This document shows positions 43,964-52,863 of a stretch of 64,000 nucleotides of DNA, piece by piece; the stretch's first letter is position 1; each line of letters starts with the position of its first letter. Source of the DNA: Desulfoluna limicola (GTDB taxonomy: Bacteria > Desulfobacterota > Desulfobacteria > Desulfobacterales > Desulfolunaceae). Location of the stretch: positions 2,356,001 through 2,420,000 of the forward strand of contig NZ_AP024488.1 in the NCBI RefSeq assembly GCF_021654575.1. Reading direction: 5' to 3'. The position numbers were made by a program, and so were the translations under genes. The notes under the pieces were generated by a model. That model worked only from the letters and a program-made list of their open reading frames with translations, was not told where the DNA came from and searched no databases.

Positions 43964-45511
43964 ATGAAACGCGTGATTCTCTCCATAGACTGCGGCACCC
44001 AGAGCATGAGAAGCCTTCTCTTTTCCGAAGACGGCACCCTTCTTGACAGCGAACAGGTGGAGTACGCACCCTATTTCAGCGACAAGCCGGGCTGGGCCGA
44101 ACAGGACCCCGAGCTTCTCTGGACAAGCCTGATAGCCGGATGCCATGCCCTGAAGCAGCGTTGCCCCGATTACATGGCCGCCATCCAAGGGGTGGGTATC
44201 ACCACTCAGCGAGCCACCATGATCAGCGTCGATGAAAGCGGGACTCCCTTGCGCCCCGCCATCACATGGCTGGACCAGCGAAAAGCCGGCCCCGTGTTTA
44301 AACCACCCTTCCCTGTCAGCTCTATCCTGAACGCCGTCGGCATAGGCGCCACCCTTAACAAGTTCCAGACAGAAGGGAAATGCAACTGGATCCGCCAGAA
44401 CCAGCCCGATCTCTGGAAAAAAACCCACAAGTACCTCCAGGTGTCGGGGTTCCTCAACCACCGGCTCACCGGACGCTTTGCTGACTCCTCGGCGTCCCAG
44501 ATCGGTCACATCCCCTACAACTATAAAAAAAGATGCTGGGCCTCCCGCTTCGAGCCCTCGTCCCTGCTTTTCCCCATCGAGCGGGAAAAACTCCCAGAGG
44601 TGGTGGCCCCCGGCCAAGTGCTGGGCCATGTCACAGCCAAAGCATCGGCAGAAACAGGCATAGCCGAAGGTATCCCTGTCATCGCCTGCGGGTCCGACAA
44701 GGGATGTGAAACCCTCGGCATGGGTGTCCTGAATGAAGAGACGGCCAGCTTGAGCTTCGGCACCACGGCCACGGTTCAGCTCAGCTCCAAACGCTACTTT
44801 GAGCCCATCCGGTTCATGCCCGCCTACCCGGCCCCCATCCCCGGCCACTGGAACCCGGAGATGGAAATCTTCCGTGGCTACTGGATGATCACCTGGTTCA
44901 AGAACGAGTTTGCCCACAAAGAGGTGGCTCGGGCCGATGAAAAGGGAGTTCCCCCGGAGGTGGAAATGGACCGCCTCCTGGAAAAAGCCCCCCCCGGATC
45001 CATGGGCCTTATGGTCCAACCCTACTGGGGACCGGGGCATGAGCATCCGGATGCCAAGGGCGCCATGATCGGGTTCGGGGATGTCCATAAAAAAGAGCAC
45101 GTCTACAAAGCAGTAATTGAAGGGCTTGGGTATGCCCTGCTGGAAGGCTTGGAGTCCCTGGAGAAAAAAACAAAAGTCCCGGTGACGAAGCTCGCCGTTT
45201 CAGGAGGAGCCTCCCAAAGTGACCAGATCTGCCAGATCTCGGCTGATATCTTCAACCGCCCCCTCGTTCGGGGCAAAACCACGGAAACCTCCGGCCTCGG
45301 AGCAGCCATTGTCACGGCCGTGGGCGTAGGCATTCACCCCGACTTTTCTGCAGCCATCGACACCATGGTGCACTACGACACGACCTTTGAACCAAATCCG
45401 GACCGGTCTGCCCTGTACAACAAACTCTACCACCGGGTCTACAAGCGCATCTACAAACGCCTTGCCCCCATTTACAAAGAGATTCGGGAGATCACGGGGT
45501 ATCCGGAATAA
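43964..45511 (+). CDS. FGGY-family carbohydrate kinase
   Basis: 515 residues. ATPase-fold signatures: phosphate 1 loop SIDCGTQSMRSLLFSEDG, AITWLDQRKAGP, GTTATVQLSS (phosphate 2), and the adenosine motif LAVSGGASQSDQICQISADI. The nearest functional relatives are glycerol and xylulose kinases. The conserved glycerol kinase RTT motif is not present, so the sugar or polyol is uncertain. Gene order with glpD and the alkyl-DHAP-synthase-like oxidase suggests a glycerol-derived substrate. The ribosome site is weak (AAAAGGAC). It is followed after 64 bp by the oxidase gene. Confidence 0.88.
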   Translation: MKRVILSIDCGTQSMRSLLFSEDGTLLDSEQVEYAPYFSDKPGWAEQDPELLWTSLIAGCHALKQRCPDYMAAIQGVGITTQRATMISVDESGTPLRPAITWLDQRKAGPVFKPPFPVSSILNAVGIGATLNKFQTEGKCNWIRQNQPDLWKKTHKYLQVSGFLNHRLTGRFADSSASQIGHIPYNYKKRCWASRFEPSSLLFPIEREKLPEVVAPGQVLGHVTAKASAETGIAEGIPVIACGSDKGCETLGMGVLNEETASLSFGTTATVQLSSKRYFEPIRFMPAYPAPIPGHWNPEMEIFRGYWMITWFKNEFAHKEVARADEKGVPPEVEMDRLLEKAPPGSMGLMVQPYWGPGHEHPDAKGAMIGFGDVHKKEHVYKAVIEGLGYALLEGLESLEKKTKVPVTKLAVSGGASQSDQICQISADIFNRPLVRGKTTETSGLGAAIVTAVGVGIHPDFSAAIDTMVHYDTTFEPNPDRSALYNKLYHRVYKRIYKRLAPIYKEIREITGYPE

Positions 45512-45575
45512 AGGCATGTTTTCAGTCAACCGACCAATCCGATTTTATGACAAATATACGTAAGGAGGCCTGCCC

Positions 45576-47288
45576 ATGAAGCGAAAAAAAACACATTTTG
45601 AACCCGAATGGCGAACCACCCCCCCTGAGCCCGGAAGCTGGCGCTCCATTTTCAAGTGGGGGGCTCCCGACGGGTTCAAGCACCCCAACGCCAAGCTTTA
45701 CGCCCTTTTAAAAGAGACCTTCGGGCTCACCGACGAGTCCTTCAATACCCCTGTGGATACCGGGGACGGGCTGGTTACCCTCAGCGGCAAGGCCCCTGCC
45801 ATCGCCCCTGAGACGGTGGATGCCTTCACCGCCATCTCCGGCAAGGAGAATGTCTCGGTGAACGACTACGACCGCGTCAAGTACTCCACCGGAAAGACCA
45901 TGGAGGAGATCTACGCATTAAGGGACGGCAAGCCGGACAACGTGGCGGACCTCATCATCCACCCCCGAATCGAAGAAGAGATTTCGCAAATCGTGACCCT
46001 CTGCCATGAGCAGAAAATTCCCCTGCACATCTTCGGCGGCGGCAGCTCCGTCACTTTGGGGCTCGCCCCGAAAAAAGGGGGCGTGACCCTGGTCATGGCC
46101 ACCCACATGACCCGCGTGGTGGAGTTCAACGAAACCAACCAGACCATCACCGTGGAGTGCGGCATCATGGGCCCCGCCCTTGAAGAGCTCCTCAACAACG
46201 CCCCCAACACCTTCAACACCAAGCACCCTTACACCTGCGGGCACTTCCCGCAGTCCTTTGAGTACTCAACCGTGGGCGGGTGGATTGCCGCCAAGGGCTC
46301 TGGGCAGCAATCGTCTTACTATGGGGATGCCGTGGACCTCGTCCTCGGCCAGACCTGCATCACCCCCACCGGCACCGTGGCCACCCTGGACTACCCCAGC
46401 ACCGCCACCGGGCCCATGGTCAACGACATCCTCAAAGGGGGCGAGGGCGCCTACGGCGTTCTGACACGGGCCACCCTGAAGGTGTTCCGCCACACCCCTG
46501 AGACCCGAAAGCGATTCAGCTTTATCTTCCCCACATGGAAGGATGCGGTCAACGCCACCCGTGAGATCTCCCAGGCAGAATGCGGCATGCCCTCCGTCTT
46601 CCGGATCTCCGACCCGGAAGAGACCTACATCGGCCTCAAGCAGCACGGCATCGAAGGGACAATCCTGGACACCTTCATGACCAAGCGTGGGTACAAACCC
46701 GGCCAGCGCTGCCTCCTCCTCGGCCACACCGAAGGGGAAAAAGGCTTTTCCAAAAACGTCTGCAAGCAGGTCAAACGCATCGCAAAAGCCAACGGCGCCA
46801 TGAGCCTCACCGGCTACCCCGTGACCCTCTGGCAGCACGGCCGCTTCAACGACCCCTACTTACGGGAAGACCTGAACGACTACGGCGTGGTCATCGACAC
46901 CCTGGAGACCGGGGTCAAATGGGACAACCTCCACCAGGTGCACATGGGCGTCCGGCAATACATCAAAAAACGGCCCGACACCCTCTGCATGACCCACTGC
47001 TCCCACATTTACCCCCAGGGGACGAATCTCTACTTCATCTTCATCGGCACGTTCAAAAGCCGCGAAGAATTCGTCAGCTTTCACCGCGGCATCATCGAAA
47101 GCATCGAAGCAAATGGCGGGACCCTCTCCCACCACCACGGCGTGGGCCGCATGATGGGTCCCTACATGGAGAAACACCTGGGCAAAGGCCAGATGAATAC
47201 ACTCAAAGCCCTCAAAAACCATTTTGACCCCCACAACATCATGAACCCCGGCGGCACACTGGGGCTCGACGACCCAACCGAATCCTGA
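45576..47288 (+). CDS. FAD-binding oxidase, alkyl-dihydroxyacetonephosphate synthase-like
   Basis: 570 residues with TAAGGAGG before ATG 45576. The N-terminal part (about 1-60: WRSIFKWGAPDGFKHPN) is followed by a vanillyl-alcohol-oxidase-type FAD domain: VADLIIHPRIEEEISQIVTL, HIFGGGSSVTLGL, FPQSFEYSTVGGWIAAKGSG, GGEGAYGVLT. The C-terminal substrate domain contains LCMTHCSHIYPQGTNLYFIF and HHHGVGRMMGPYM. This order and the HHHGVGR motif are those of alkyl-DHAP synthase, which swaps the acyl chain of acyl-DHAP for a fatty alcohol to form the ether bond. Some bacterial relatives have unknown substrates, so the activity is a strong suggestion rather than proof. Confidence 0.87.
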   Translation: MKRKKTHFEPEWRTTPPEPGSWRSIFKWGAPDGFKHPNAKLYALLKETFGLTDESFNTPVDTGDGLVTLSGKAPAIAPETVDAFTAISGKENVSVNDYDRVKYSTGKTMEEIYALRDGKPDNVADLIIHPRIEEEISQIVTLCHEQKIPLHIFGGGSSVTLGLAPKKGGVTLVMATHMTRVVEFNETNQTITVECGIMGPALEELLNNAPNTFNTKHPYTCGHFPQSFEYSTVGGWIAAKGSGQQSSYYGDAVDLVLGQTCITPTGTVATLDYPSTATGPMVNDILKGGEGAYGVLTRATLKVFRHTPETRKRFSFIFPTWKDAVNATREISQAECGMPSVFRISDPEETYIGLKQHGIEGTILDTFMTKRGYKPGQRCLLLGHTEGEKGFSKNVCKQVKRIAKANGAMSLTGYPVTLWQHGRFNDPYLREDLNDYGVVIDTLETGVKWDNLHQVHMGVRQYIKKRPDTLCMTHCSHIYPQGTNLYFIFIGTFKSREEFVSFHRGIIESIEANGGTLSHHHGVGRMMGPYMEKHLGKGQMNTLKALKNHFDPHNIMNPGGTLGLDDPTES

Positions 47289-47289
47289 A

Positions 47290-47376
47290 GGAGATCGGGC
47301 CCTGTGCTGCCGATCTCCAAATAAAAAACCGCCTCCCTCGGGTGACCCCACACCCAAGAGAGGCGGTTTTTTTTTA
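47290..47376 (+). terminator. two hairpins, rho-independent terminator
   Basis: First GGAGATCGG ... CCGATCTCC right after the stop codon, then AAAACCGCCTC ... GAGGCGGTTTTTTTTT. The second has the U-tail and ends the kinase-oxidase transcript. Confidence 0.88.
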
Positions 47377-47398
47377 TTGGGAAAGGAACGAAGAGCAA

Positions 47399-47500
47399 GC
47401 CTCCGGCGGCAAGGGGCAAAGCCCCTTGACCCCAGGCTCGCAAATGCTCTGAGCCCTCGTTCCTCGGACTCTTCACATTTGCTGACAGGCTTCGCCCGTG
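47399..47500 (+). repeat. type I repeat, full three-hairpin form
   Basis: First stem CAAGGGGCAAAGCCCCTTG, second module CCCTCGTTCCTCGG, third hairpin ACAGGCTTCGCCCGT with one mismatch. Confidence 0.87.
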
Positions 47501-48063
47501 GATTGCCAACGGTTAATGCTTATGCCGCATTTCCCGGCGGTCAGGCATGTGACAGCAACTAATCAACCCATACCCTTTGGGTCACCGCACCTCGTAGGGT
47601 GCGTTCCACGCACCAAAACGACGGCCTCAATTCCGCAGTCTATGTGACCCCAGCTTTGTCGCTCTCCGTTTAAGGAATAAACAACCTGTTCCTGGTTCTT
47701 CGTTCAATGAATTCGCTTCGCTCATGCCATTTAGGGAACGCCGATCTCCCGTGCGGCATCTAAACCTGACTGAGCACAGCGACTCCTCTCACCTTTAGCC
47801 TTTAGCCATTTGCCCTTAGCCTGCTTTTCAAGCACCAAGAACGCCCCACCCCTACCCCTCACCCCAAGGCCCCAGGAAAATACCCCATACATTTGAACCC
47901 TTTACTCCATAGACCCATATCACTTTTTCGCATATATTTAATCTCGAAGTATTTCCCCTCATCAACAGCATTCCCCCTTAGAGAGCAGGTGGACTTTCCC
48001 AGAGTCCGCCTGTTTTCTTTTGGGGGGAAACATCACGCAGCCTCCCCCTTTTTCAGGTCTCGC

Positions 48064-49497
48064 TCACGGCCCGTCCGGTGCCACCATCTGCTCCAGGTTC
48101 GGAATAATCACAATATCGATGCGGCGGTTCATGGCCCTGCCTTCCGCTGTTTCATTGTTGGCAATCGGTCGGGCCTTGCCATACCCTTCGGAGGAGCTCC
48201 GCTCGGGGGCCATGTCCATATTGGCAACGATGTATTCACGAACGACTTCCGCCCTTTCCCGGGACAACTTCAAGTTCAGCTTGTCGCTGCCCTGGGAATC
48301 GGTATGCCCTTCAACGATGACACGGCTGCCCGGAAAAATCTTAATAGCCCCCAGTGCCTTTGTGAGCAGTCCGTAATTTTGCGGTTTAAGAACAGATTGA
48401 CCGACATCAAAACTCAGCCCCACCATCCGCAAGTAAATGTTGTTGCCTTCGCGAAACACCTGGGCCTGTTCCCTTGTAAACAGGGTGTCCACCTGCTCAA
48501 ATTTTTCCCGGATGATGGCCTGGGTTTCCACCTGTTCCTTGAGGGCCAATTTGTCGGTCCTGACATTGCCAAGCATCTCTTCCAATCGCGCGTTTTCTGC
48601 CGCCAGGTTTCGTGCATGTTCGATGTACTCAATGATTTCAACGGCCGTTTTGTGGACCCCGTTATCAAACTCTGCAACGACATCTGCAGGAATGGCGATT
48701 CGCTCCATGATCCCCTCAAAATCCAGAACATAATCTTCAAGGGTTGTGGCCTTGCTCTTAATTTTATTAAATTGGTTACTCAGATACAATGCGTGTCTCG
48801 CTTCATAACCTGCCATCCGGGCAAGATCCTCTACTGGCTCCGTGTCGTACCGGTCCTGGACCAGAACCTCCTCGGCGTTTTGAAGCAGATATTTTGCAGA
48901 CTGCAGCGTTTTCGGCGCAAATTCCAGAGCTTTTGCCTCCTCCGCCGCTTTAATATGGGCACGAACACCATTCAACAAGCGATTTCCGATGGCGTCCAGT
49001 TCCGCCTCGCGGTAGAGGGCCAACGCCTCCTCACCACTTTTCTGAGCGGCGGCCACGCCTTTTTTTTCAAGCTGAACACCCGCTTTTTTAAAGATCTCTT
49101 CCCCCTTCGCCCACAAAGCAGGTGAAAATTCCAGACAATCCGCTTTCAATGCGTCAATTCGTGCCTTGATCGTATCCGGAAACGTGATGTTCGACAGCGT
49201 TGCGACCTCCACGGATTTGTTGAAATATTTCACGGCATCATCCAGTTTTCCTTTGATCTTCTCTATATTATTCCCTTTTTCAAAACCCGCGTCGGCGTCA
49301 GCATAATAGCCCATAGCGGTACCGAAACTCTTTGGAGCCAGAATGTCTGCTTGCGCTTTTCTCGCAGCGAACGCAGCTTCCTCCGCCTCAGTGAATAATG
49401 ACTGACGGACCTCCTGCCCCACGGCGAGTCCATTCATGCACACCACCAGAACCATGACCATGACATAGCGAGCCATTGAACCATACCGTTCCATCAT
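48064..49497 (-). CDS. OmpA-family outer-membrane protein with helical N-terminal region
   Basis: 477 residues from MMERYGSMARYVMVMVLVVC, with AAAGGAGACTGC ahead. Signal peptide to about residue 27 (GLAVGQEV). Residues 30-330 are Ala/Glu/Lys-rich and predicted helical or coiled coil. The C-terminal 130 residues are an OmpA-like peptidoglycan-binding domain: LSFDVGQSVLKPQNYGLL, VIVEGHTDSQGSDKLNLKLS, YGKARPIANNETAEGRAMNR. It should tie the envelope to peptidoglycan. It is a single gene whose stop lies in GGCCCGTCCGG. Confidence 0.9.
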   Translation of the reverse strand: MMERYGSMARYVMVMVLVVCMNGLAVGQEVRQSLFTEAEEAAFAARKAQADILAPKSFGTAMGYYADADAGFEKGNNIEKIKGKLDDAVKYFNKSVEVATLSNITFPDTIKARIDALKADCLEFSPALWAKGEEIFKKAGVQLEKKGVAAAQKSGEEALALYREAELDAIGNRLLNGVRAHIKAAEEAKALEFAPKTLQSAKYLLQNAEEVLVQDRYDTEPVEDLARMAGYEARHALYLSNQFNKIKSKATTLEDYVLDFEGIMERIAIPADVVAEFDNGVHKTAVEIIEYIEHARNLAAENARLEEMLGNVRTDKLALKEQVETQAIIREKFEQVDTLFTREQAQVFREGNNIYLRMVGLSFDVGQSVLKPQNYGLLTKALGAIKIFPGSRVIVEGHTDSQGSDKLNLKLSRERAEVVREYIVANMDMAPERSSSEGYGKARPIANNETAEGRAMNRRIDIVIIPNLEQMVAPDGP

Positions 49498-49715
49498 GCA
49501 GTCTCCTTTACCTCTGTGGATGGGTAGGGACAAGAAACGAATCGCGTCCCCATTCGATACGCTGCCACACCTCAACCGATGCGCAAGCGCGATTCTGCTC
49601 CGTTAAAAGCACTCAAGCAACCTGAAACTGATGTGATTGAATTGTTCACCGTGTTGATATGCCCGATTGGGCAGCTGAGACGTGTCAGAGACCGAGGATC
49701 ATTTGAGGCAGGTTA

Positions 49716-49816
49716 TTAAGCCGGCGGTTAAATGCATAAATGTCGAGGGCAGTATCACCCCGATAATTTATGACATCTCTTTCACCCTTGGCTTGCATCG
49801 TTAGTTGCCGGGTTAA
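49716..49816 (+). repeat. 100-bp MITE-like family, copy 3
   Basis: TTAAGCCGGCGGTTAAATGC at the left and AGTTGCCGGGTTAA at the right; body ATGTCGAGGGCAGTATCACC, CCGATAATTTATGACATC. Confidence 0.78.
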
Positions 49817-50095
49817 TATCTGAAGAAAATGGTCACAGGTACGTTTTCAAGAGGACGCGAGAATTCAATGGATGAACACGTTTAATTTTATATAAACCTA
49901 CATCCCGACCATCTTTTTATCAACATTAAATATCTTGTTTTCAAGGCAATACGCCACACCAGATTTATCATCCCACGTAAAACGTAAACCACAAACCGAC
50001 ATGACCATGGACCGGATCTTAAGGTGCCAACCAACAGGAGCCCCGATGCATCCCCGCACAAAGAAAAAAGGGACGTCACTGTTCCGTTCAAAGTC

Positions 50096-50203
50096 GGCTC
50101 CGGCCGCCCTGCCGGGGGCTGAGCGAAAAAAGGAGATACAACCGGAAAATTTTGGAACTCATTTCAAAAAAGCGACCCGCCCGAGGCATAGCTGAATAGT
50201 TCC
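50096..50203 (+). repeat. composite type II/III repeat, partial
   Basis: GCTCCGGCCGCCCTGCCGGG, then AACCGGAAAATTTTGGAACT, AAAAAAGCGACCCGCCCGAG and the outer flank TAGCTGAATAGTT. Confidence 0.7.
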
Positions 50204-50282
50204 AATATATCGAACAATAATTACGAAAACCAAACCCATGATTCCACCACAAAGACCCTGTCACCGGGTCCCGCGCCATCAT

Positions 50283-51230
50283 TCAAATACCATCACACCA
50301 TTTTTGAATGGTCCTGTAAAAATAACCAAACCGCCCTTCACTTAAGCTTGTTGAGATAATATTTTTTGATTTCATTGATATAACAGGGTCATTTTCCGTA
50401 TTAAGCATAATCTCCCTTGATGTTAAAAACATCTTTAAATAGCGACCATTGCAATCGAATTGATTTTCATAGAGGTCGTAATATACAAGATGCATGGCGG
50501 CTTCGAGCCGCAAATCATTCTCCCTAAACCAAACGGGATCGATTCTCTTGGCACAAGAGTCATAGACTTTTGCTTCATTGTATTTGGCATAGTCGATCAA
50601 AACATCCAGCCATTCAAGTATGTTTTGCATCCTCTCAGCTTCTTCTTTTTTCCCTTTAAAGGGATACAGCTTTTTATTCGTAATATCGGACAACAACTTT
50701 TCTCTCGCTCGAATATACCAATAAGCCGTGGTGATATACGTTTGAAATCTAAATTTCTTGAAATAGTCATTCTTCAATGTATTTGTTGCCAATGGATTAA
50801 GGTGCACATAAATTTCATCAGACCACCTCATTAACTCATCCAAGTTATTGGCGTTACCATTGTAATACTTCAGGACATCATCAGAAACAAATTCATTAAA
50901 CTCGCTATGCCGAATAAGAAACCACCACATCTCTTTTTCAGCAGCGTCCTCAGGAAACAATGCATACCCTTCTTGATACAATGAATCCCTGAAGAAATAG
51001 AAAGGTTTGGTCAGAAAATTTTTATAACCAAAAGTCCGTGACAACGGATAGATATAAAAAAAATTCACACCAAATGATGCAGCCATATATGCCGTAGCCC
51101 GATGATACGGACCCTTATCAACATGATCACTTATTACCCTTGAAAAGACGAGCACGTTAAACCCCATAAAACATGTGAAAATACAGAGGCATACTTTACC
51201 CAACAGCCATTTTTTTTGATTTTTAATCAT
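50283..51230 (-). CDS. unknown membrane protein C, distant relative of the two paralogues upstream
   Basis: 315 residues from MIKNQKKWLLGKVCLCIFTC. One N-terminal membrane segment (about 9-32), then a soluble region. It shares with the proteins at 51496 and 52864 a membrane-proximal YHRATAYMAASFG, equivalent to HYEAKEYWVAGQ. A further shared block is LYQEGYALFPEDAAEKEMWW, matching RGVRYLPEEDGERFVWKNQW. Many Tyr, Trp, Lys and Asn residues; codon use is AT-rich (50761-50820 has 18 G+C in 60 bases). I do not recognise the family. It is the last gene of the island on this strand, 44 bp after a 34-residue lipoprotein. Confidence 0.65.
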   Translation of the reverse strand: MIKNQKKWLLGKVCLCIFTCFMGFNVLVFSRVISDHVDKGPYHRATAYMAASFGVNFFYIYPLSRTFGYKNFLTKPFYFFRDSLYQEGYALFPEDAAEKEMWWFLIRHSEFNEFVSDDVLKYYNGNANNLDELMRWSDEIYVHLNPLATNTLKNDYFKKFRFQTYITTAYWYIRAREKLLSDITNKKLYPFKGKKEEAERMQNILEWLDVLIDYAKYNEAKVYDSCAKRIDPVWFRENDLRLEAAMHLVYYDLYENQFDCNGRYLKMFLTSREIMLNTENDPVISMKSKNIISTSLSEGRFGYFYRTIQKWCDGI

Positions 51231-51274
51231 GTCCCAACTCTCACCTCCCAAAAGGCGTCACTCTCTTCAACGAC

Positions 51275-51379
51275 TTACCTATCTGAAAACGCTACTGCCC
51301 TAACTGGCCCCTTTGCCTCCTGCGTACAGGACAACAAACCCAACACAATTAAGCTCAACAGATACCCTATCTTTTTCAT
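51275..51379 (-). CDS. 34-residue lipoprotein
   Basis: A short frame inside the gap between paralogues B and C. MKKIGYLLSLIVLGLLSC is a complete lipoprotein signal peptide with lipobox LLSC (Cys18), followed by TQEAKGPVRAVAFSDR. An in-frame ATG directly upstream (51382) is an alternative start. The ribosome site is weak (GGATGAG). The size and lipobox are entericidin-like, but the sequence is not one I know. Its position between two co-oriented island genes supports it as real. Confidence 0.6.
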   Translation of the reverse strand: MKKIGYLLSLIVLGLLSCTQEAKGPVRAVAFSDR

Positions 51380-51495
51380 CATCTCTCATCCATTGGGATT
51401 GCATTTCATAAAATGACAGGGGCAATAGGATTCAAATAGGCCATTTGGGTCGAATAAAGAGGCTGTCCCCTATTTCACTAAACTTACGATAAACA

Positions 51496-52749
51496 CTATT
51501 CATTCATCTTCTGTTTAATTAACTTAATGTCATCAGAATAAGAACTTACATTCATTGGCAAGGATGAGAAACACCCACCCCTCAGTACACTATTTTCATC
51601 AGGAAAATTCTTATGACAAAATTCTTTCAGTACAAATCGCCCCAAATCGCCTCTCATCGTATGGACCAAGTCACGGTACAACGTTACGGAGGTTCTCAAC
51701 CTTTCTTGGGTCAACTTAACAGCTATGCTTACATCAGGATCGTCTGTCATTATAGCAACATATTGATGATATAATGCCGTTATTACAGGGTCATCACATG
51801 AAAACGTCCCCGAAAACGCCATTTGAGATAAAAGCTCTTGTCTAATTGTCATTGACGTATCAATCAATGTTGCCACTATCATGGTGTCGTGCTCCCATGC
51901 GGACTGAAGAAAACCGGTGATTTTCCAATCCGTTTCAAGGTTATCCAACCAAAACAGCAACCGATGCTTTCGGTTAACATGAAACGGATCCCTAAGTAAC
52001 GCATCTAATGTCCCGACTTGTTTACCCATATAACATGTTTCTAAAGTTTCATAGTACATTGCCAGTAGAGGAAACTGCTTATAATACATTCGCTGCATCG
52101 CACTATCATCAAATGAGCCGTTCCCCATGGCTTCAAGGGCAGCCCATGCCTCGTCGAGCAAGCGAATCATTCGGGGAGGAGTTGGGTCAAAAACCGTGGT
52201 GCCGTAGGTCAGTGTGATCTTTTCGATATACGGCCTGAAAAACCACTGGATTTTCCACACGCCCGATTCTCCATCACCTTCTGGCAGGTAGCTGATGCCT
52301 CGATCATAAATCACTTGCTGGAGAAAAGTCAGATGCCGAGTCAAGGGATTGTCCGGGTGCAGCACAAATGCAACGGCTTTTCGAAAACCGCTCAGGGGCT
52401 GCCCGGCAACCCAGTACTCTTTGGCTTCATAATGCCTGTTTTCACCCCCCATCCATTTGTATCGCTGGCCTCCATATGCGATGACGAATAGAACTGAGAT
52501 CATGCGAAGTGTATTCAGTAAAAAGGCGAGGCTCCAATAGGGCAACGGTGGCCTTGTCAAAACCTCATCAGGCGATGGACTGGTTCCATCTATCCAATCT
52601 TGAGTGATAACATACCGACGATATTTCTGATAACCGCGATCAAGGATGGCAACAAACACGTAGACACAATAAATCGTCAGGGAGACCCAAATAATGGACA
52701 ACACCAAAAACAACAACCCAAAAACCAGATGAACTCCGCCTGCATGCAT
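51496..52749 (-). CDS. unknown membrane protein B, paralogue of protein A
   Basis: 417 residues from MHAGGVHLVFGLLFLVLSII, with GAGGACATTT ahead. The longer frame starting at 52803 has no ribosome site, and the same MH-x-GG-x-H start occurs in paralogue A. Membrane segments at about 9-33 and 80-95, and next to the second one the motif GENRHYEAKEYWVAGQ. The large domain has RKAVAFVLHPDNPLTRH, IYDRGISYLPEGDGES, FSCDDPVITALYHQY and MTDDPDVS, all matched in paralogue A. No catalytic motif was recognised. It is 116 bp upstream of the small lipoprotein. Confidence 0.7.
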   Translation of the reverse strand: MHAGGVHLVFGLLFLVLSIIWVSLTIYCVYVFVAILDRGYQKYRRYVITQDWIDGTSPSPDEVLTRPPLPYWSLAFLLNTLRMISVLFVIAYGGQRYKWMGGENRHYEAKEYWVAGQPLSGFRKAVAFVLHPDNPLTRHLTFLQQVIYDRGISYLPEGDGESGVWKIQWFFRPYIEKITLTYGTTVFDPTPPRMIRLLDEAWAALEAMGNGSFDDSAMQRMYYKQFPLLAMYYETLETCYMGKQVGTLDALLRDPFHVNRKHRLLFWLDNLETDWKITGFLQSAWEHDTMIVATLIDTSMTIRQELLSQMAFSGTFSCDDPVITALYHQYVAIMTDDPDVSIAVKLTQERLRTSVTLYRDLVHTMRGDLGRFVLKEFCHKNFPDENSVLRGGCFSSLPMNVSSYSDDIKLIKQKMNE

Positions 52750-52863
52750 AAATGTCCTCAACCAGCTATGATCATTCCCCGTCAACAAAGGTCTCAACCA
52801 CATCCAACCAATGCTACCCAGGTATCCTAAAAATCTTTAATGATGAAATCATCCCCTATTTCT

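Larger units (their letters stand above)
47289..48063. other. intergenic: terminator, repeat, low-complexity DNA
   Basis: After the terminator and type I repeat come TTCTTCGTTCAATGAATTCG-type and CCTTTAGCCTTTAGCC-type low-complexity stretches. No gene seen. Confidence 0.5.
49498..50282. other. intergenic with two mobile-type repeats
   Basis: A 100-bp MITE-like copy (49716-49816) and a composite type II/III fragment (50096-50203). No gene seen; base composition falls toward the AT-rich island on the right. Confidence 0.55.
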
